Shown here: positions 29,775-39,187 of the stretch, piece after piece
Layout of the letters: every line of letters begins with the position of its first letter
How positions within the stretch are numbered: position 1 is the first letter of the stretch
NCBI GenBank assembly: GCA_000227505.4
Contig: AGIF02000001.1
Span: forward strand, 1,136,035-1,200,034
Length of the DNA stretch: 64,000 bases
DNA from: a gamma proteobacterium HIMB55
GTDB taxonomy: Bacteria > Pseudomonadota > Gammaproteobacteria > Pseudomonadales > Halieaceae
Direction of reading: 5' to 3'
The notes under the pieces: model-generated
Seen by the model: only the letters and a program-made list of their open reading frames with translations
What the model was told of the DNA's origin: nothing
The model's database searches: none
Translations under genes and position numbers: made by a program

Positions 29775-30320
29775 CTAATCTTTTTCTGCGCTGTCTTTGT
29801 TTGAGTCAGCTTTTAACAAGTCACCCAACGCAGCAAACGGATTCTCTCTCTGAGGCACCTCTGCATCAGCTCCGTTACCAAATTCATTACCGCTATGCTG
29901 ACATTCCTCTCGGCTGTGCATAGGCACGGCCGGCAGGGCCAGTAGCAGCTCATCCTCCACGAGTGTATGCAAGTTCGTTATATCCCCAGAAACAAGAGGG
30001 TCATAACTCGCCGGCAGGTCACTAGCAGCATCATCGTCCCACAGCACACATAGCGTGGCCGCAGCACTCAAATCAACGTCGCAAGGCTTCAAACAACGCT
30101 GGCACTGCATTACCACCGTCATGTCCGTTGAGATATCCACCAAGTATCTGTGCTGCTCGTCTCTGCGGCACGATAGGTTAGCGCTGGCTTCAGAGTGTGC
30201 GCCCTGTGTCACTGACTCGAGACGCGGCATTTTATCTAGGCCTACGGAACCTTTGGCGCTCAACTCACGTGCGGCCCAATTCCGTAACTCAGCTTCCTTG
30301 GGTATCGTGGTTTGCGACAT
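29775..30320 (-). CDS. yceD: YceD family (DUF177) protein, 23S rRNA accumulation
   Basis: 181 residues. YceD proteins affect 23S rRNA levels in bacteria and plants; the exact mechanism is unknown. Signature elements are the paired cysteines in MQCQRCLKP, the segment VEDELLLALPAVPMH and the C-terminal ENPFAALGDLL. Genomic position upstream of rpmF is conserved. Confidence 0.92.
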   Translation of the reverse strand: MSQTTIPKEAELRNWAARELSAKGSVGLDKMPRLESVTQGAHSEASANLSCRRDEQHRYLVDISTDMTVVMQCQRCLKPCDVDLSAAATLCVLWDDDAASDLPASYDPLVSGDITNLHTLVEDELLLALPAVPMHSREECQHSGNEFGNGADAEVPQRENPFAALGDLLKADSNKDSAEKD

Positions 30321-30402
30321 GGCGGCGGACTATACGTATGGGTACCTAAACTGTCAAAATCCAATGATGTCAAAATCTCACATCGAAAAGTGATATCTGA
30401 AC

Positions 30403-30975
30403 GTGAAAAATCTCATTTTAGCATCGACCTCCCCTTACCGCGCTGCTCTGCTGGAGAGACTCGGACATACATTTGTAAAAGTAGCTCCCGGGATCGATGA
30501 AACTGCAATCGCCGGTGAAACTTTCTCTTCACTTGCGATGCGACTTGCAGAGGAGAAGGCACGAGCAGTTTCCCAGAGCAACTCCTTGGTCATAGGCTCG
30601 GATCAAGTTGCTGTGCTGGGGAATCGGCAGTTGCACAAGCCAGGCACACCAGATAACGCTCGAGCACAACTTGAGCAAGCGCAAGGTCAAACCGTGACCT
30701 TTTACACTAGCCTAGCCCTCTACAACACCGATACCGATCAGTGCCAGGTTGACCTTGTGACCACTCGGGCAACACTTCGGGCGTTATCAAGTGATGAGAT
30801 CGCGAGATATGTTGAGTTCGACGAACCACTTGATTGCGCCGGATCTTTCAAATGGGAGCGGTTAGGCATATCACTTATGTCTGAGCTGCAGGGCTCAGAC
30901 CCAACAGCACTTGAAGGGCTGCCGTTAATAAAGCTCTGCAGCATGCTCAGAAACGAAGGGGTTCTCGTTCCTTAA
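30403..30975 (+). CDS. yceF: Maf family nucleotide pyrophosphatase, YceF type
   Basis: House-cleaning pyrophosphatase; the YceF subgroup prefers 7-methyl-GTP. 190 residues. The start LILASTSPYRAALLERLG is the Maf signature, and the second motif is VIGSDQVAVLGN. CAGSFKWERLGI and LEGLPLIKLCSML follow the YceF rather than the YhdE pattern. The start codon is GTG. It is divergent from yceD and faces rluC, as in E. coli. Confidence 0.93.
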   Translation: MKNLILASTSPYRAALLERLGHTFVKVAPGIDETAIAGETFSSLAMRLAEEKARAVSQSNSLVIGSDQVAVLGNRQLHKPGTPDNARAQLEQAQGQTVTFYTSLALYNTDTDQCQVDLVTTRATLRALSSDEIARYVEFDEPLDCAGSFKWERLGISLMSELQGSDPTALEGLPLIKLCSMLRNEGVLVP

Positions 30976-31109
30976 TGCCGTTGTCAATCGAGTAGACACC
31001 AGAAAATATGAGTTGGAGGGGCTCTGGCAACAACGCATAGGGGCCGCAGCCCAGGGCCACAATATAACCACTTTAAATAAGTGTCAGAGGGTTGCTGTCA
31101 TCGACGATA

Positions 31110-32069
31110 CTACTGGGGCAGCGCTATTGAGTCGCAAACCTGGCGGAGTTCCGCGTCCATTGGCGCCTCAAATTCATACTGCTTACCGTCCAACTTGAAG
31201 GACAGCCGATGGGCATGCAGGAATAGTCGTTTAAGACCCATCGATTTGGCCTCGTTCAGTTGATCCTCGTTGGCGTATTTTGGATCAGACATGATTGGGT
31301 GCCCGGCATGCTGTGCGTGGACTCTGATTTGGTGGGTGCGGCCGGTTACCGGCTTGGCTTCAATCAAGGTTGCCCCGTTAAGACGCTCCAATACCCTGAA
31401 ATCTGTGATACTCCTCCGGCCATCAACCGATACTCGAACCACACGCTCGCCTGAGGACAAGCCGGATTTTTCGAGGGAGGCCTCTACCCTTACCCGGTGC
31501 GCCGGCCATTTACCATGAACGAGCGCAAGATAACGCTTGTCCACGCCATCACCTCGCAGCAATTGGTGCAACTCACGCAACGTAGAGGCGCGTTTCGCCA
31601 CCATGATGAGACCCGACGTGTCCCTATCGAGCCGATGAACCAGTTCGAGATAACGCTGATTGGGATAAATCTGCCTTAGAGACTCAATCAGGCCAAAATT
31701 GACGCCACTGCCTCCGTGCACAGCGAGTCCGGTTGGCTTGTTCAGCACAATCAGATTTCGATCCTCATAGACCACGCTCTGTGCGATACGTTTAAACCAG
31801 CGGTCAGGGACGACTGTAGCCGCATTACTCTCGGCCACATCTAGGGGAGGTATACGAAGCAGGTCACCGGCGGCGAGCTTAGTCTCCGGCTTTACCCGCC
31901 CTTTGTTGACTCTCACCTCCCCCTTACGAATAGCTTTGTATATCCGTGTCTTGGGCACGCCATTTAGCATGCGCAAGAGGAAGTTATCGACGCGTTGCCC
32001 CGACTCTTCGTCTGAGATTGATCTGAATTGCACGCTAGTTTTTGTCACGAGCGCCTGACACCCCCTCAT
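31110..32069 (-). CDS. rluC: 23S rRNA pseudouridine synthase RluC
   Basis: Modifies helix 69-type and nearby uridines of 23S rRNA (positions 955, 2504 and 2580 in E. coli). 319 residues. An N-terminal S4 domain (GQRVDNFLLRMLNGVPK) is followed by the RluA-type catalytic motif VHRLDRDTSGLIMVAK, with the catalytic Asp, and GRTHQIRVHAQHAGHPI. The start is uncertain: ATG at 32069, or GTG at 32048, which lies closer to an AGGGGG. Divergent from rne, as in E. coli. Confidence 0.93.
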   Translation of the reverse strand: MRGCQALVTKTSVQFRSISDEESGQRVDNFLLRMLNGVPKTRIYKAIRKGEVRVNKGRVKPETKLAAGDLLRIPPLDVAESNAATVVPDRWFKRIAQSVVYEDRNLIVLNKPTGLAVHGGSGVNFGLIESLRQIYPNQRYLELVHRLDRDTSGLIMVAKRASTLRELHQLLRGDGVDKRYLALVHGKWPAHRVRVEASLEKSGLSSGERVVRVSVDGRRSITDFRVLERLNGATLIEAKPVTGRTHQIRVHAQHAGHPIMSDPKYANEDQLNEAKSMGLKRLFLHAHRLSFKLDGKQYEFEAPMDAELRQVCDSIALPQ

Positions 32070-32451
32070 CGTCGCGTCTATCTAATCGGTGGTTGGCTTC
32101 TGGGCCGATTGATGTCATGCGGCCGCAATGCTATGCTCCCGCCCCGGTAAGCCTGAGCGCGACATTTTACGCGAAAGCGGAAAGCAGAACAGTCTGCTCG
32201 CGACAGTCATTACCGAAAGTGTAAGCCGCTCGAAGCGCCGGCGCGATGGAATTCAGAGAAAAGCAGTCACGGCAGCTCAGAGCGATAAGTTAAACCGCGG
32301 TCCAATGGCGCGGAGAGAATTCAACAGGATTTTAGTAAAAATTCTGTTACGACAAGCAGTTAGCAACGAGTTGTGAAAACTCGTCATACCTTAGTGTCGT
32401 GCACCTAGAGTGCGCTCGCCCGCTGTTGGGTTGCCTTGTGGAACCTAACAA
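32070..32451 (+). promoter_or_regulatory. Long rne leader / rluC–rne divergent spacer
   Basis: A 382-bp stretch without a protein gene. Stem-loops on the rne side are AACAGGATTTT / AAAATTCTGTT (32323-32348, 11 bp with one G·T pair, 4-base loop) and ACGAGTT / AACTCGT (32366-32384, 5-base loop). Long structured rne leaders are known in E. coli to bind RNase E and give feedback control. The same role here is inference. No convincing ribosome binding site stands immediately before the ATG. Confidence 0.5.
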
Positions 32452-35160
32452 ATGAAGAAAATGTTGATCAACGCTACGGAGCGCGAAGAAGTTCGTGTCG
32501 CTCTCGTAGACGGGCAGCGTCTTTACGATTTAGATATCGAAAACCGCGCCCGACTCCAAACAAAAGCCAACGTCTATAAAGCGAAGGTCACTCGCGTAGA
32601 ACCCAGCCTCGAAGCCGCGTTTGTGGATTTCGGTGCTGAACGACATGGCTTCCTACCACTCAAAGAAATCGCGCATCAGTACTACCGATCTGCAGCCCCC
32701 TCAGACGGTAAGATGCGGATCAAGGATGCAATAAAAGAAGGCACCGAGGTTATCGTTCAGGTCGATAAAGAAGAGCGTGGTACCAAAGGTGCGGCCCTCA
32801 CGACCTACATCAGCCTCCCAGGCCGCTACATGGTCTTGATGCCCAACAATCCAAAAGCTGGTGGCATCTCGCGACGTATCGAAGGCGATGATCGCAGTGA
32901 GCTTCGCGATGCGCTGAACCAACTCGAAATACCCAACGGTATGGGTGTCATTATCCGCACCGCTGGCGTTGGACGCTCGGCTGAGGAATTGCAGTGGGAT
33001 TTGGACTACCTGCTGAAGTTATGGGCAGCCATTTCTGAAGCCGCTGATGAGAACCCGCCGCAGACGCTCCTTTACCAGGAGAGTGATGTCATCATCCGCG
33101 CGATTCGAGATTATCTGAAGGACGACATTGATCAGGTTCTGATTGACGAAGCGCATGCACACCGACAGGCGCTCGATTTCGTCAGTATGGTGATGCCGAA
33201 GTACCAGAATAGAATCAAAGCTTACGACGATTCACTGCCCCTCTTTAATCGCTTTCAAGTCGAAGGTCAGATAGAGACAGCGTTTCAGCGGGAAGTTCGT
33301 CTACCCTCTGGCGGCTCGATAGTCATCGACCCTACCGAGGCGCTGGTGTCTATTGACATTAACTCTGCTCGCGCCACGAAAGGCAGTGACATCGAGCAAA
33401 CAGCGCTTCAAACAAACCTAGAAGCGGCTGACGAAATTGCGCGTCAACTTAGACTTCGCGACATGGGCGGTCTTGTTGTTATCGATTTCATCGACATGAA
33501 CGCATCTAAGAACCAGCGTGCGGTTGAGAACCGTATGCGTGACGCTTTGGAAATAGACCGAGCGCGTGTACAGCTCGGCCGTATTTCGCGATTTGGCCTG
33601 CTGGAGATGTCACGTCAACGCCTGCGCCCCTCGCTGGGTGAGACCAGTGGCATGGTATGTCCACGTTGTACGGGTCAGGGAACTATCCGTGACACAAAGT
33701 CCCTCGCACTAGCCATCCTTCGTCTTATTCAGGAAGAGGCTTCTAAAGAGCGCACGGGTGAAGTTCGCGTGATTGTCCCTGTCGATGTCTCTGCGTTCTT
33801 GTTAAATGAGAAGCGCTCAGCAGTGGGTGAGATTGAACAGGAGACTAAGGTCCGCGTAGTCATCATTCCGAATCCAAATATGCAGACGCCTCACTTTGAG
33901 GTCATTCGTCTGCGTGATGACGAGGTCGACGATGATCAGCGCGAGAGCTTCGAGATCGATCTATCAGCGTTTGAAGCTGAAGCTGCAACCAACGACGAAG
34001 AGAAGGCCGCGCCAGCGCCACAAGCGCTCGTGCGAGGTGTGACGCCTGACGCGCCGCCACCCGCTGCATCACCTGCACCTGAGAAAGTTGAGCAAGCACC
34101 TGCAGTTGCAGAGACTGAGAGCACATCAAAGCCTGGCTTATTCCCCCGCTTGTGGGCTGCACTATTCGCGCCCATGCCGAAAGCTGAGGAAGTCGAGGAG
34201 AAAGATAGTAAGGACGAAAAGAAATCTGAGGCGCGTTCTGGCAATAAGGCCAAGCGACGCAACAATCGCCAGCGCAAGCGTCCCGCCAAACAAACTGATG
34301 CGGATGCAAACGTCGAAACCAAAACATCGGCAGACACACCATCAGTGGCGGATAACGAGAATGGAGAAAGCGGCGCCGAAGGTGAACCTAAAAAGCGTCG
34401 CAGACGTGGCCGTCGTGGTGGCCGCCGGCGTAGCGCTGGAGAGGCCGGATCGGATAACACTGTAGCGATAACAGCAGATACAGATGGGGACCTAGAAGAA
34501 AGCTCCAATGAGGTAGATGCAGATTCTACTGATGAGACATCAGCAGGCGAAAATGCAGAACCTCGACATCGTCCTGCCGACAAACGCACTGAAGGTCGGC
34601 GCCGACGCAGACGCGGCCCCAAGACTGATGGAGCGGTAACAGAGCAGACTGCGTCGGAAACGAGTTCCGATGGGGCCGCAGCAGCAATTTCTGCGGAAAC
34701 ATTAGAGGCAGCGGCGGGTAATGACACCGCAGGATCAAAGGATGGCTCGGCGGAGATCTTCGCAACGGTCCAATCAGCGAGCGTTACAGAAGTGTCGGAA
34801 GATGCGAAGCCGATGGAACCAGGTACCGCTACTGTGGCGTCGAAATCAAGCGATATTGATTCTTCGTCTGATAAAAGCGAGCCAGTATTAGCGGCTTCAC
34901 AGACACCGTCAGGGGCCTTGGATCTTAGCGGTATCACGGAAGATGGTAGAGCAATTAATGACCCACGGGTCGACGCAAAACCCATCACTGAAATACGTGT
35001 TGAAACAGCCAAACGAGCCCTCTTCAGCTCAGAAGCATTCCCAGACGCGATGAAAATCGCGAATAACCCTGAGCGGGCCGCAAACGACCCTCGAGGCCCC
35101 CGAGCAGTGGAAGCTGCAGAAGGCACAGATTCTGAGGAAAATAACGCACAGGAAGCTTGA
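32452..35160 (+). CDS. rne: Ribonuclease E
   Basis: Endoribonuclease and scaffold of the RNA degradosome. 902 residues, shorter than E. coli RNase E. The catalytic half holds the S1 domain (residues about 37-118), the DNase-I-like site ([28 protein letters not shown]) and the zinc-link CPRCTGQG. An amphipathic segment [16 protein letters not shown] near residues 562-577 lies where E. coli has its membrane-targeting helix. Arginine-rich blocks follow ([14 protein letters not shown] and RRRRRRGPK), then an acidic low-complexity tail and two NDPR motifs near the C-terminus, a motif described in pseudomonad RNase E as a partner-binding site. Confidence 0.97.
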   Translation: MKKMLINATEREEVRVALVDGQRLYDLDIENRARLQTKANVYKAKVTRVEPSLEAAFVDFGAERHGFLPLKEIAHQYYRSAAPSDGKMRIKDAIKEGTEVIVQVDKEERGTKGAALTTYISLPGRYMVLMPNNPKAGGISRRIEGDDRSELRDALNQLEIPNGMGVIIRTAGVGRSAEELQWDLDYLLKLWAAISEAADENPPQTLLYQESDVIIRAIRDYLKDDIDQVLIDEAHAHRQALDFVSMVMPKYQNRIKAYDDSLPLFNRFQVEGQIETAFQREVRLPSGGSIVIDPTEALVSIDINSARATKGSDIEQTALQTNLEAADEIARQLRLRDMGGLVVIDFIDMNASKNQRAVENRMRDALEIDRARVQLGRISRFGLLEMSRQRLRPSLGETSGMVCPRCTGQGTIRDTKSLALAILRLIQEEASKERTGEVRVIVPVDVSAFLLNEKRSAVGEIEQETKVRVVIIPNPNMQTPHFEVIRLRDDEVDDDQRESFEIDLSAFEAEAATNDEEKAAPAPQALVRGVTPDAPPPAASPAPEKVEQAPAVAETESTSKPGLFPRLWAALFAPMPKAEEVEEKDSKDEKKSEARSGNKAKRRNNRQRKRPAKQTDADANVETKTSADTPSVADNENGESGAEGEPKKRRRRGRRGGRRRSAGEAGSDNTVAITADTDGDLEESSNEVDADSTDETSAGENAEPRHRPADKRTEGRRRRRRGPKTDGAVTEQTASETSSDGAAAAISAETLEAAAGNDTAGSKDGSAEIFATVQSASVTEVSEDAKPMEPGTATVASKSSDIDSSSDKSEPVLAASQTPSGALDLSGITEDGRAINDPRVDAKPITEIRVETAKRALFSSEAFPDAMKIANNPERAANDPRGPRAVEAAEGTDSEENNAQEA

Positions 35161-35184
35161 TAGTCGGGGAGGCATCGCTATAAT
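35157..35184 (+). promoter_or_regulatory. Sigma-70 promoter of tRNA-Ser
   Basis: TTGATA (35157-35162), a 16-bp spacer and a perfect TATAAT (35179-35184). The -35 box overlaps the rne stop codon. The GC-rich stretch after the -10 is typical of growth-rate-controlled stable RNA promoters. Confidence 0.75.
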
Positions 35185-35219
35185 GCGGCGCTTCCCTCGA
35201 CGGAGTCGAGACAGGTTTA

Positions 35220-35307
35220 GGTGGGCTGGCTGAGTGGTCGAAAGCGGCGGTCTTGAAAACCGTTGAACCGAGAGGTTCCCGGGGTTCGAATCCCTGGCCC
35301 ACCGCCA
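35220..35307 (+). tRNA. tRNA-Ser (anticodon UGA)
   Basis: 88-nt class II tRNA with encoded CCA. The acceptor GGTGGGC pairs with GCCCACC and the discriminator is G, as in serine tRNAs. The anticodon loop CTTGAAA gives TGA. The long variable arm and T arm GGGG-TTCGAAT-CCC are present. An intrinsic terminator follows after 11 bases. Its last bases recur at 35472-35488. Confidence 0.97.
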
Positions 35308-35488
35308 TCTATGAAAGAACCGCCCTCCTGGGCGGTTTTTTTATGGATCCGTTTTGGGTTAGGTTTAGAAGTCCAGAGCGTTCGATCCAAAGCGATCCTG
35401 GGAGCTTTGGGAACCGAGCCGCAGAGCGGCGAAGCCCATCGGGCCGAAACCGTCATAGGGCGGTTTCGGGTAATCCCTGGCCCACCGC
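35289..35488 (+). repeat. Direct repeat of the tRNA-Ser 3' end flanking a structured segment
   Basis: The 17 bases AATCCCTGGCCCACCGC occur at 35289-35305, within the tRNA T arm and acceptor, and again at 35472-35488. The copies are 183 bp apart. Between them, after the terminator, are three short perfect hairpins with no reading frame. The layout is that of an attachment-site scar or of the tRNA-3'-end repeats known from the E. coli tyrT operon (rtT). No integrase gene is nearby. Confidence 0.7.
35319..35342 (+). terminator. Intrinsic terminator of tRNA-Ser
   Basis: ACCGCCC-TCCT-GGGCGGT followed by a run of seven T. Ends the tRNA transcript. Confidence 0.9.
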
Positions 35489-35530
35489 TGTTCAGTAACG
35501 CCTCAAGCTCCCTTCACCAAGGGTACGGGA

Positions 35531-38467
35531 TCACGGTGTCTCTGCCGCCGATACGGCATCTAGAGCGGCCTTGAATATCAGAATGCTCGTACCCGCAACT
35601 GGTGCATCGGATGCATCGGTTGGCGAGGTACCTTCCTCTATCTCTTCGCCGTCTGAGAAGCCATCGCCATCGGTATCTGATGAAGTCGGATCCGTACCTA
35701 ACGTCACCTCGTTACCATCAGCTAAGCCGTCATCATCCGAGTCCGCATCATTAGGATCGGTTCCTAATTCAGCTTCCTCGTCATCTGTTAACCCGTCTTC
35801 GTCACTATCTACATCATTGACAGCACTCGGCGTCACCTGCCCCATGGCCACAGTTTCACTCGGGTCGCTGTCTGCAAACGCGGTTATCTCACACGTGTAG
35901 GTCTCATCGTTTTGCATACCAGACAACACAATCGGTGATGAAACACCTTGATTGGTGACTACATCTCCCGGAGTGACCGAGGACAATAAGAGCCCCCAGG
36001 AATTGAGTGTCCCAGTATCTAACTCAAAAAAGTCAGTCACTGTAAGCTTCCAATCGCCAGCAGCGGACTCACCCTCCAACGTATCCAGTGAATCCTCTGC
36101 AGCGAGTGAATCGGGAAATACGCCCTGGACATTCGTGCCTGCATCAGACCCCAAAGAGCTCTTAAGTCGAACGCTCGTACCCGTGGGTGATTGTAAGACT
36201 AGGACAATGTCGCCGCGATAGGTGTGCGTAATATCCACCGGAACCTTTACGCCACCCTCTTGAATTGTCAGATCAACATCAACTGACAGTACTGAATCGA
36301 TTGTTCCCTGATCAGGAATCGCAACCGCTGGTGCAATTGAAAAATTGTATTCGTCGACAATATCTTCCGTTCGACAAGAAACTTCGTATGACGTTACGGG
36401 AACGCCATTGTCTACCCCTGGTGTGAAGGCAATGCTGACGCCTCCGTTGACCGGAGTCAGTGATGTTTCTGTTGGCGCTGGTGGCACGGGCTTATCCGAG
36501 TCCAACGTGAAATTCGCGTCCGAAACGTCATAAAAAATATTATCTTTGGCACGGATCATGATTCTCGCGCTACTTGATTGGATACCCGCTGGAAAACTGA
36601 CCGAAGCGAGCCCATCATTGTCAGTGACCCCGAGTGACGTATCGAATGAAACACCGCCATTCGTCGATAAGAAGATTTCAACCTGTGAAGCGTTGATGGG
36701 CGCTTGATCGGTTTGCGACACATCCCACCGAATAGTCTTGGACTCCCCAACAGTCTCACCTCCATTGGGTGATACCAAGCTAAAGGGACCGGCGGAGCCG
36801 CTCACCGTAACCACGATATCATCCGAATCTACACCACCAACCCCATCTCTGGCCGTTAGGCGCAAATTCATGTCTCGAGCCACCTGCGGAATCTTCTCAG
36901 AGTCGCTATAGTTCCCCGACAGCACAGAGGGTAATGCGGGTAGATATCGTGTTGCACTAGATGTCGGTGTGAGAACACGAAATAACGGTATTTCCCCATC
37001 ATCAGTAGCTGACAACGCTGCTTGTGAACCCAAATCACGTTGCTCCCACAAATATGTGAGTTCGCTTTGCTCTGCATCACTGGCTGAGCCCGTAACAATC
37101 AGGGGAGTGCCCTTCGGCACAACATAGTCAGCCCCCGCATCGACAACAGGGGCGGTATTTCCCGTATCTGTTACCACCCCGCAAGACGAACCAAGGCCTT
37201 CAGCAACATAGGTTCGAATTTCCTCGAAGCTCTCAGAGTGATAAATCGGATCGACCGCGTTTTGCAGATCATCAACACCACAAAGACTAGGATAGGCCTG
37301 GATCGTAGAACCACTTCCCGGCTCATAAGCAGATAAGTACCACCGAGTAGAGCCAGCACAGCCGCCATTAGCGCCATTAAACGTGTGGTTTGCACCGAGC
37401 TGGTGTCCTATCTCGTGTGCCACAAAATCAACGTCGAAGTATTCCCCTCGTGGCTGTGAACTGCCCGTAACACCCTGAGCTTTTCGGATAGGGTTACAGA
37501 CGGAACCCAGGGATGCCAGCCCCCCTGCTCCGGTGCTGAAGGTGTGCCCGATATCATAGTTTTCGGAGCCGATAAGGAGGTCAATCTGCTCCTGAGACTC
37601 GTCGATCAAGGTAGAAGCGTTGTTATTGCCAGTGAAAGGTGATGTGGCCACCGAGGTAAAAAGAATCTTGTCGTTATCCGGCACTAACTCAAGACTTAGC
37701 GCCATCTCTTTCTCTAAAATCCCAGTAACGCGATTGATTGTGGTCGTGACGGCGCTGAGGATGGTGGACTTTTGACCACCGTGGAAAACACCGTATTCGC
37801 CAGTAGCCGCAACAGCCAATCTGTAAGTTCGAAGTTGGCTGCCACTCGATTTAGCGGCGTTACCGTGCTTCGCCGCAAAGAGCTTTTTTTCGAAGTCTGC
37901 CTGTGAATCGGGGTTCAATACGCCTCCTTCGAACTCACAGAAATTGCTGTCCGAGCTGCGCTTAGTGTCTTTGGTGTAATAGACAACTGAGAGACCTTTC
38001 TGCCCTCCCGTAAGTGGATCTATCATCCACCTATTCCCTGGCTCCAAAACTTGTGCGCTAAATCCGTTGTCGGTCAACTCGAAACGCAGGGTAATCGACG
38101 GGTCAGCGATCGCGTAGCCTTTAAAGGCAGTTACGGAGGGATACTTTTTGCGGAGCGCCTCCGGCAAAACGCCAGAGGGTTCGATAAAAAACTGCATGAC
38201 ATCGCCGTTAGGCGCAGGAAGTGTCAACGTAGTGCCGGTGCTGGCTTTGGCTTGCGCTCCACTGACAAGTGATTTCATGCCCGCCAGGTCGAGATCAACG
38301 ACGCGAAGTCCCTCCGAGCTGCTCGCATATTTGCTCTGGGACACGATGGTATCAACTGATGCCCGGTCAACATCGCTCCAGTGGGGCTGCGCCAGTGCCG
38401 AGACCGAAAAAAAGAGCGAGACCATGCCAACCCGGCTGATGCTATTGAATATTTTCGTCGTCTTCAT
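35531..38467 (-). CDS. Secreted reprolysin-type (M12B-like) metallopeptidase
   Basis: 978 residues with an N-terminal signal peptide ending near SALAQ. A propeptide-like region is followed by a zinc protease domain (about residues 210-430) with HEIGHQLGANH at 351-361. Further domains in order are a PKD/Ig-like one (438-558), an NGGE-type Ig-like one (562-656), a fibronectin-III-like one starting near 666, a P/Homo B domain (about 717-830) that seems nested within that fibronectin fold, and a run of TSP3-like calcium repeats (DSDEDGLTDDEE and similar, 886-955). The short hydrophobic C-terminus is not a recognised GlyGly-CTERM. It probably degrades extracellular protein. Convergent with tRNA-Ser. 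Confidence 0.88.
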   Translation of the reverse strand: MKTTKIFNSISRVGMVSLFFSVSALAQPHWSDVDRASVDTIVSQSKYASSSEGLRVVDLDLAGMKSLVSGAQAKASTGTTLTLPAPNGDVMQFFIEPSGVLPEALRKKYPSVTAFKGYAIADPSITLRFELTDNGFSAQVLEPGNRWMIDPLTGGQKGLSVVYYTKDTKRSSDSNFCEFEGGVLNPDSQADFEKKLFAAKHGNAAKSSGSQLRTYRLAVAATGEYGVFHGGQKSTILSAVTTTINRVTGILEKEMALSLELVPDNDKILFTSVATSPFTGNNNASTLIDESQEQIDLLIGSENYDIGHTFSTGAGGLASLGSVCNPIRKAQGVTGSSQPRGEYFDVDFVAHEIGHQLGANHTFNGANGGCAGSTRWYLSAYEPGSGSTIQAYPSLCGVDDLQNAVDPIYHSESFEEIRTYVAEGLGSSCGVVTDTGNTAPVVDAGADYVVPKGTPLIVTGSASDAEQSELTYLWEQRDLGSQAALSATDDGEIPLFRVLTPTSSATRYLPALPSVLSGNYSDSEKIPQVARDMNLRLTARDGVGGVDSDDIVVTVSGSAGPFSLVSPNGGETVGESKTIRWDVSQTDQAPINASQVEIFLSTNGGVSFDTSLGVTDNDGLASVSFPAGIQSSSARIMIRAKDNIFYDVSDANFTLDSDKPVPPAPTETSLTPVNGGVSIAFTPGVDNGVPVTSYEVSCRTEDIVDEYNFSIAPAVAIPDQGTIDSVLSVDVDLTIQEGGVKVPVDITHTYRGDIVLVLQSPTGTSVRLKSSLGSDAGTNVQGVFPDSLAAEDSLDTLEGESAAGDWKLTVTDFFELDTGTLNSWGLLLSSVTPGDVVTNQGVSSPIVLSGMQNDETYTCEITAFADSDPSETVAMGQVTPSAVNDVDSDEDGLTDDEEAELGTDPNDADSDDDGLADGNEVTLGTDPTSSDTDGDGFSDGEEIEEGTSPTDASDAPVAGTSILIFKAALDAVSAAETP

Positions 38468-38627
38468 AACTTACGTTCCTAATTTTTCTGGCGGAGCCAT
38501 TACGTTGGAAGCAGCGGTTCTCTTTTCGTCTTATCGGTCTCACTGCGGGCAACGTCGCATTTCACGAACCAAATCTACATGACAGGCCACAGAGTTTCAC
38601 ACTCCTCTGAAAAAAATACCTCTAAAT

Positions 38628-39173
38628 CTACACAGCCGAGGTTTGTTTCATCCCGTCAGCCAAGATCCAGACAACTGTACCCAAGACAGTTATTCCTATG
38701 ACAAGGGGCCCGAACACTTCGAATAGCCAAAAACTGATACCTCCGAGAACGAAGAGTACGATCACCGACCTAACAGTAACCCAGCCCTCCTCGAGCGCCT
38801 TTTTCACAATCAGGAAATTAACAGGTAAATAGAGTAGTAAGGCGGTGTACAAACCGGGACTAAAATCCCAAAAATAGAGGGTCGCCCCGAGATGAAAAAA
38901 TGCATTCTGGACTTGCGTAGCCATCAGGAACAGTAGCGCCGACATCGCAGCAACCTTGCTCTCATACAAGTTTTACAGCAACACGTAGATTATAGTGATG
39001 GTCGTTAAGATCATGAACACTAGTTCGGTTGAAAGCGCATTTGAATCTGGAAAATACAGTAGCCGCCATTCGCGGAAATTGAAGAGAATATGCTCCTCGA
39101 AGTGGTGCACCGAATAAGCCAAAGGCGCGAGTAAAAGCGCGGTAGAGAAATGTATTTTTGCCATTACACTCAA
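38628..39173 (-). pseudogene. HXXEE-motif membrane protein, interrupted by one in-frame stop
   Basis: The two frames 38973-39173 and 38628-38969 lie in the same reading frame, separated only by a TAA at 38973-38975. Joined, they give about 181 residues: an N-terminal membrane segment, the motif HHFEEH, FREWRLLYFPDSNALSTELV, then further membrane helices ending LADGMKQTSAV. This fits the HXXEE family (PF13787) of unknown function. The downstream piece has only a TTG as possible start and no ribosome binding site. Most likely a recent nonsense pseudogene; stop read-through or a sequencing error are alternatives. Confidence 0.7.
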
Positions 39174-39187
39174 CTCATATACCCAGT

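Noticed and set aside
33936-35126. Long 396-codon open frame antisense to the RNase E C-terminal half
   Set aside because: It mirrors the low-complexity Ala/Glu/Arg coding of rne, giving Ser/Ala-rich nonsense with no ribosome binding site or known domain.
35472-35488. A second, degenerate tRNA-Ser gene
   Set aside because: Only the 3' 17 bases match; upstream sequence forms other hairpins and no cloverleaf or anticodon arm can be drawn.
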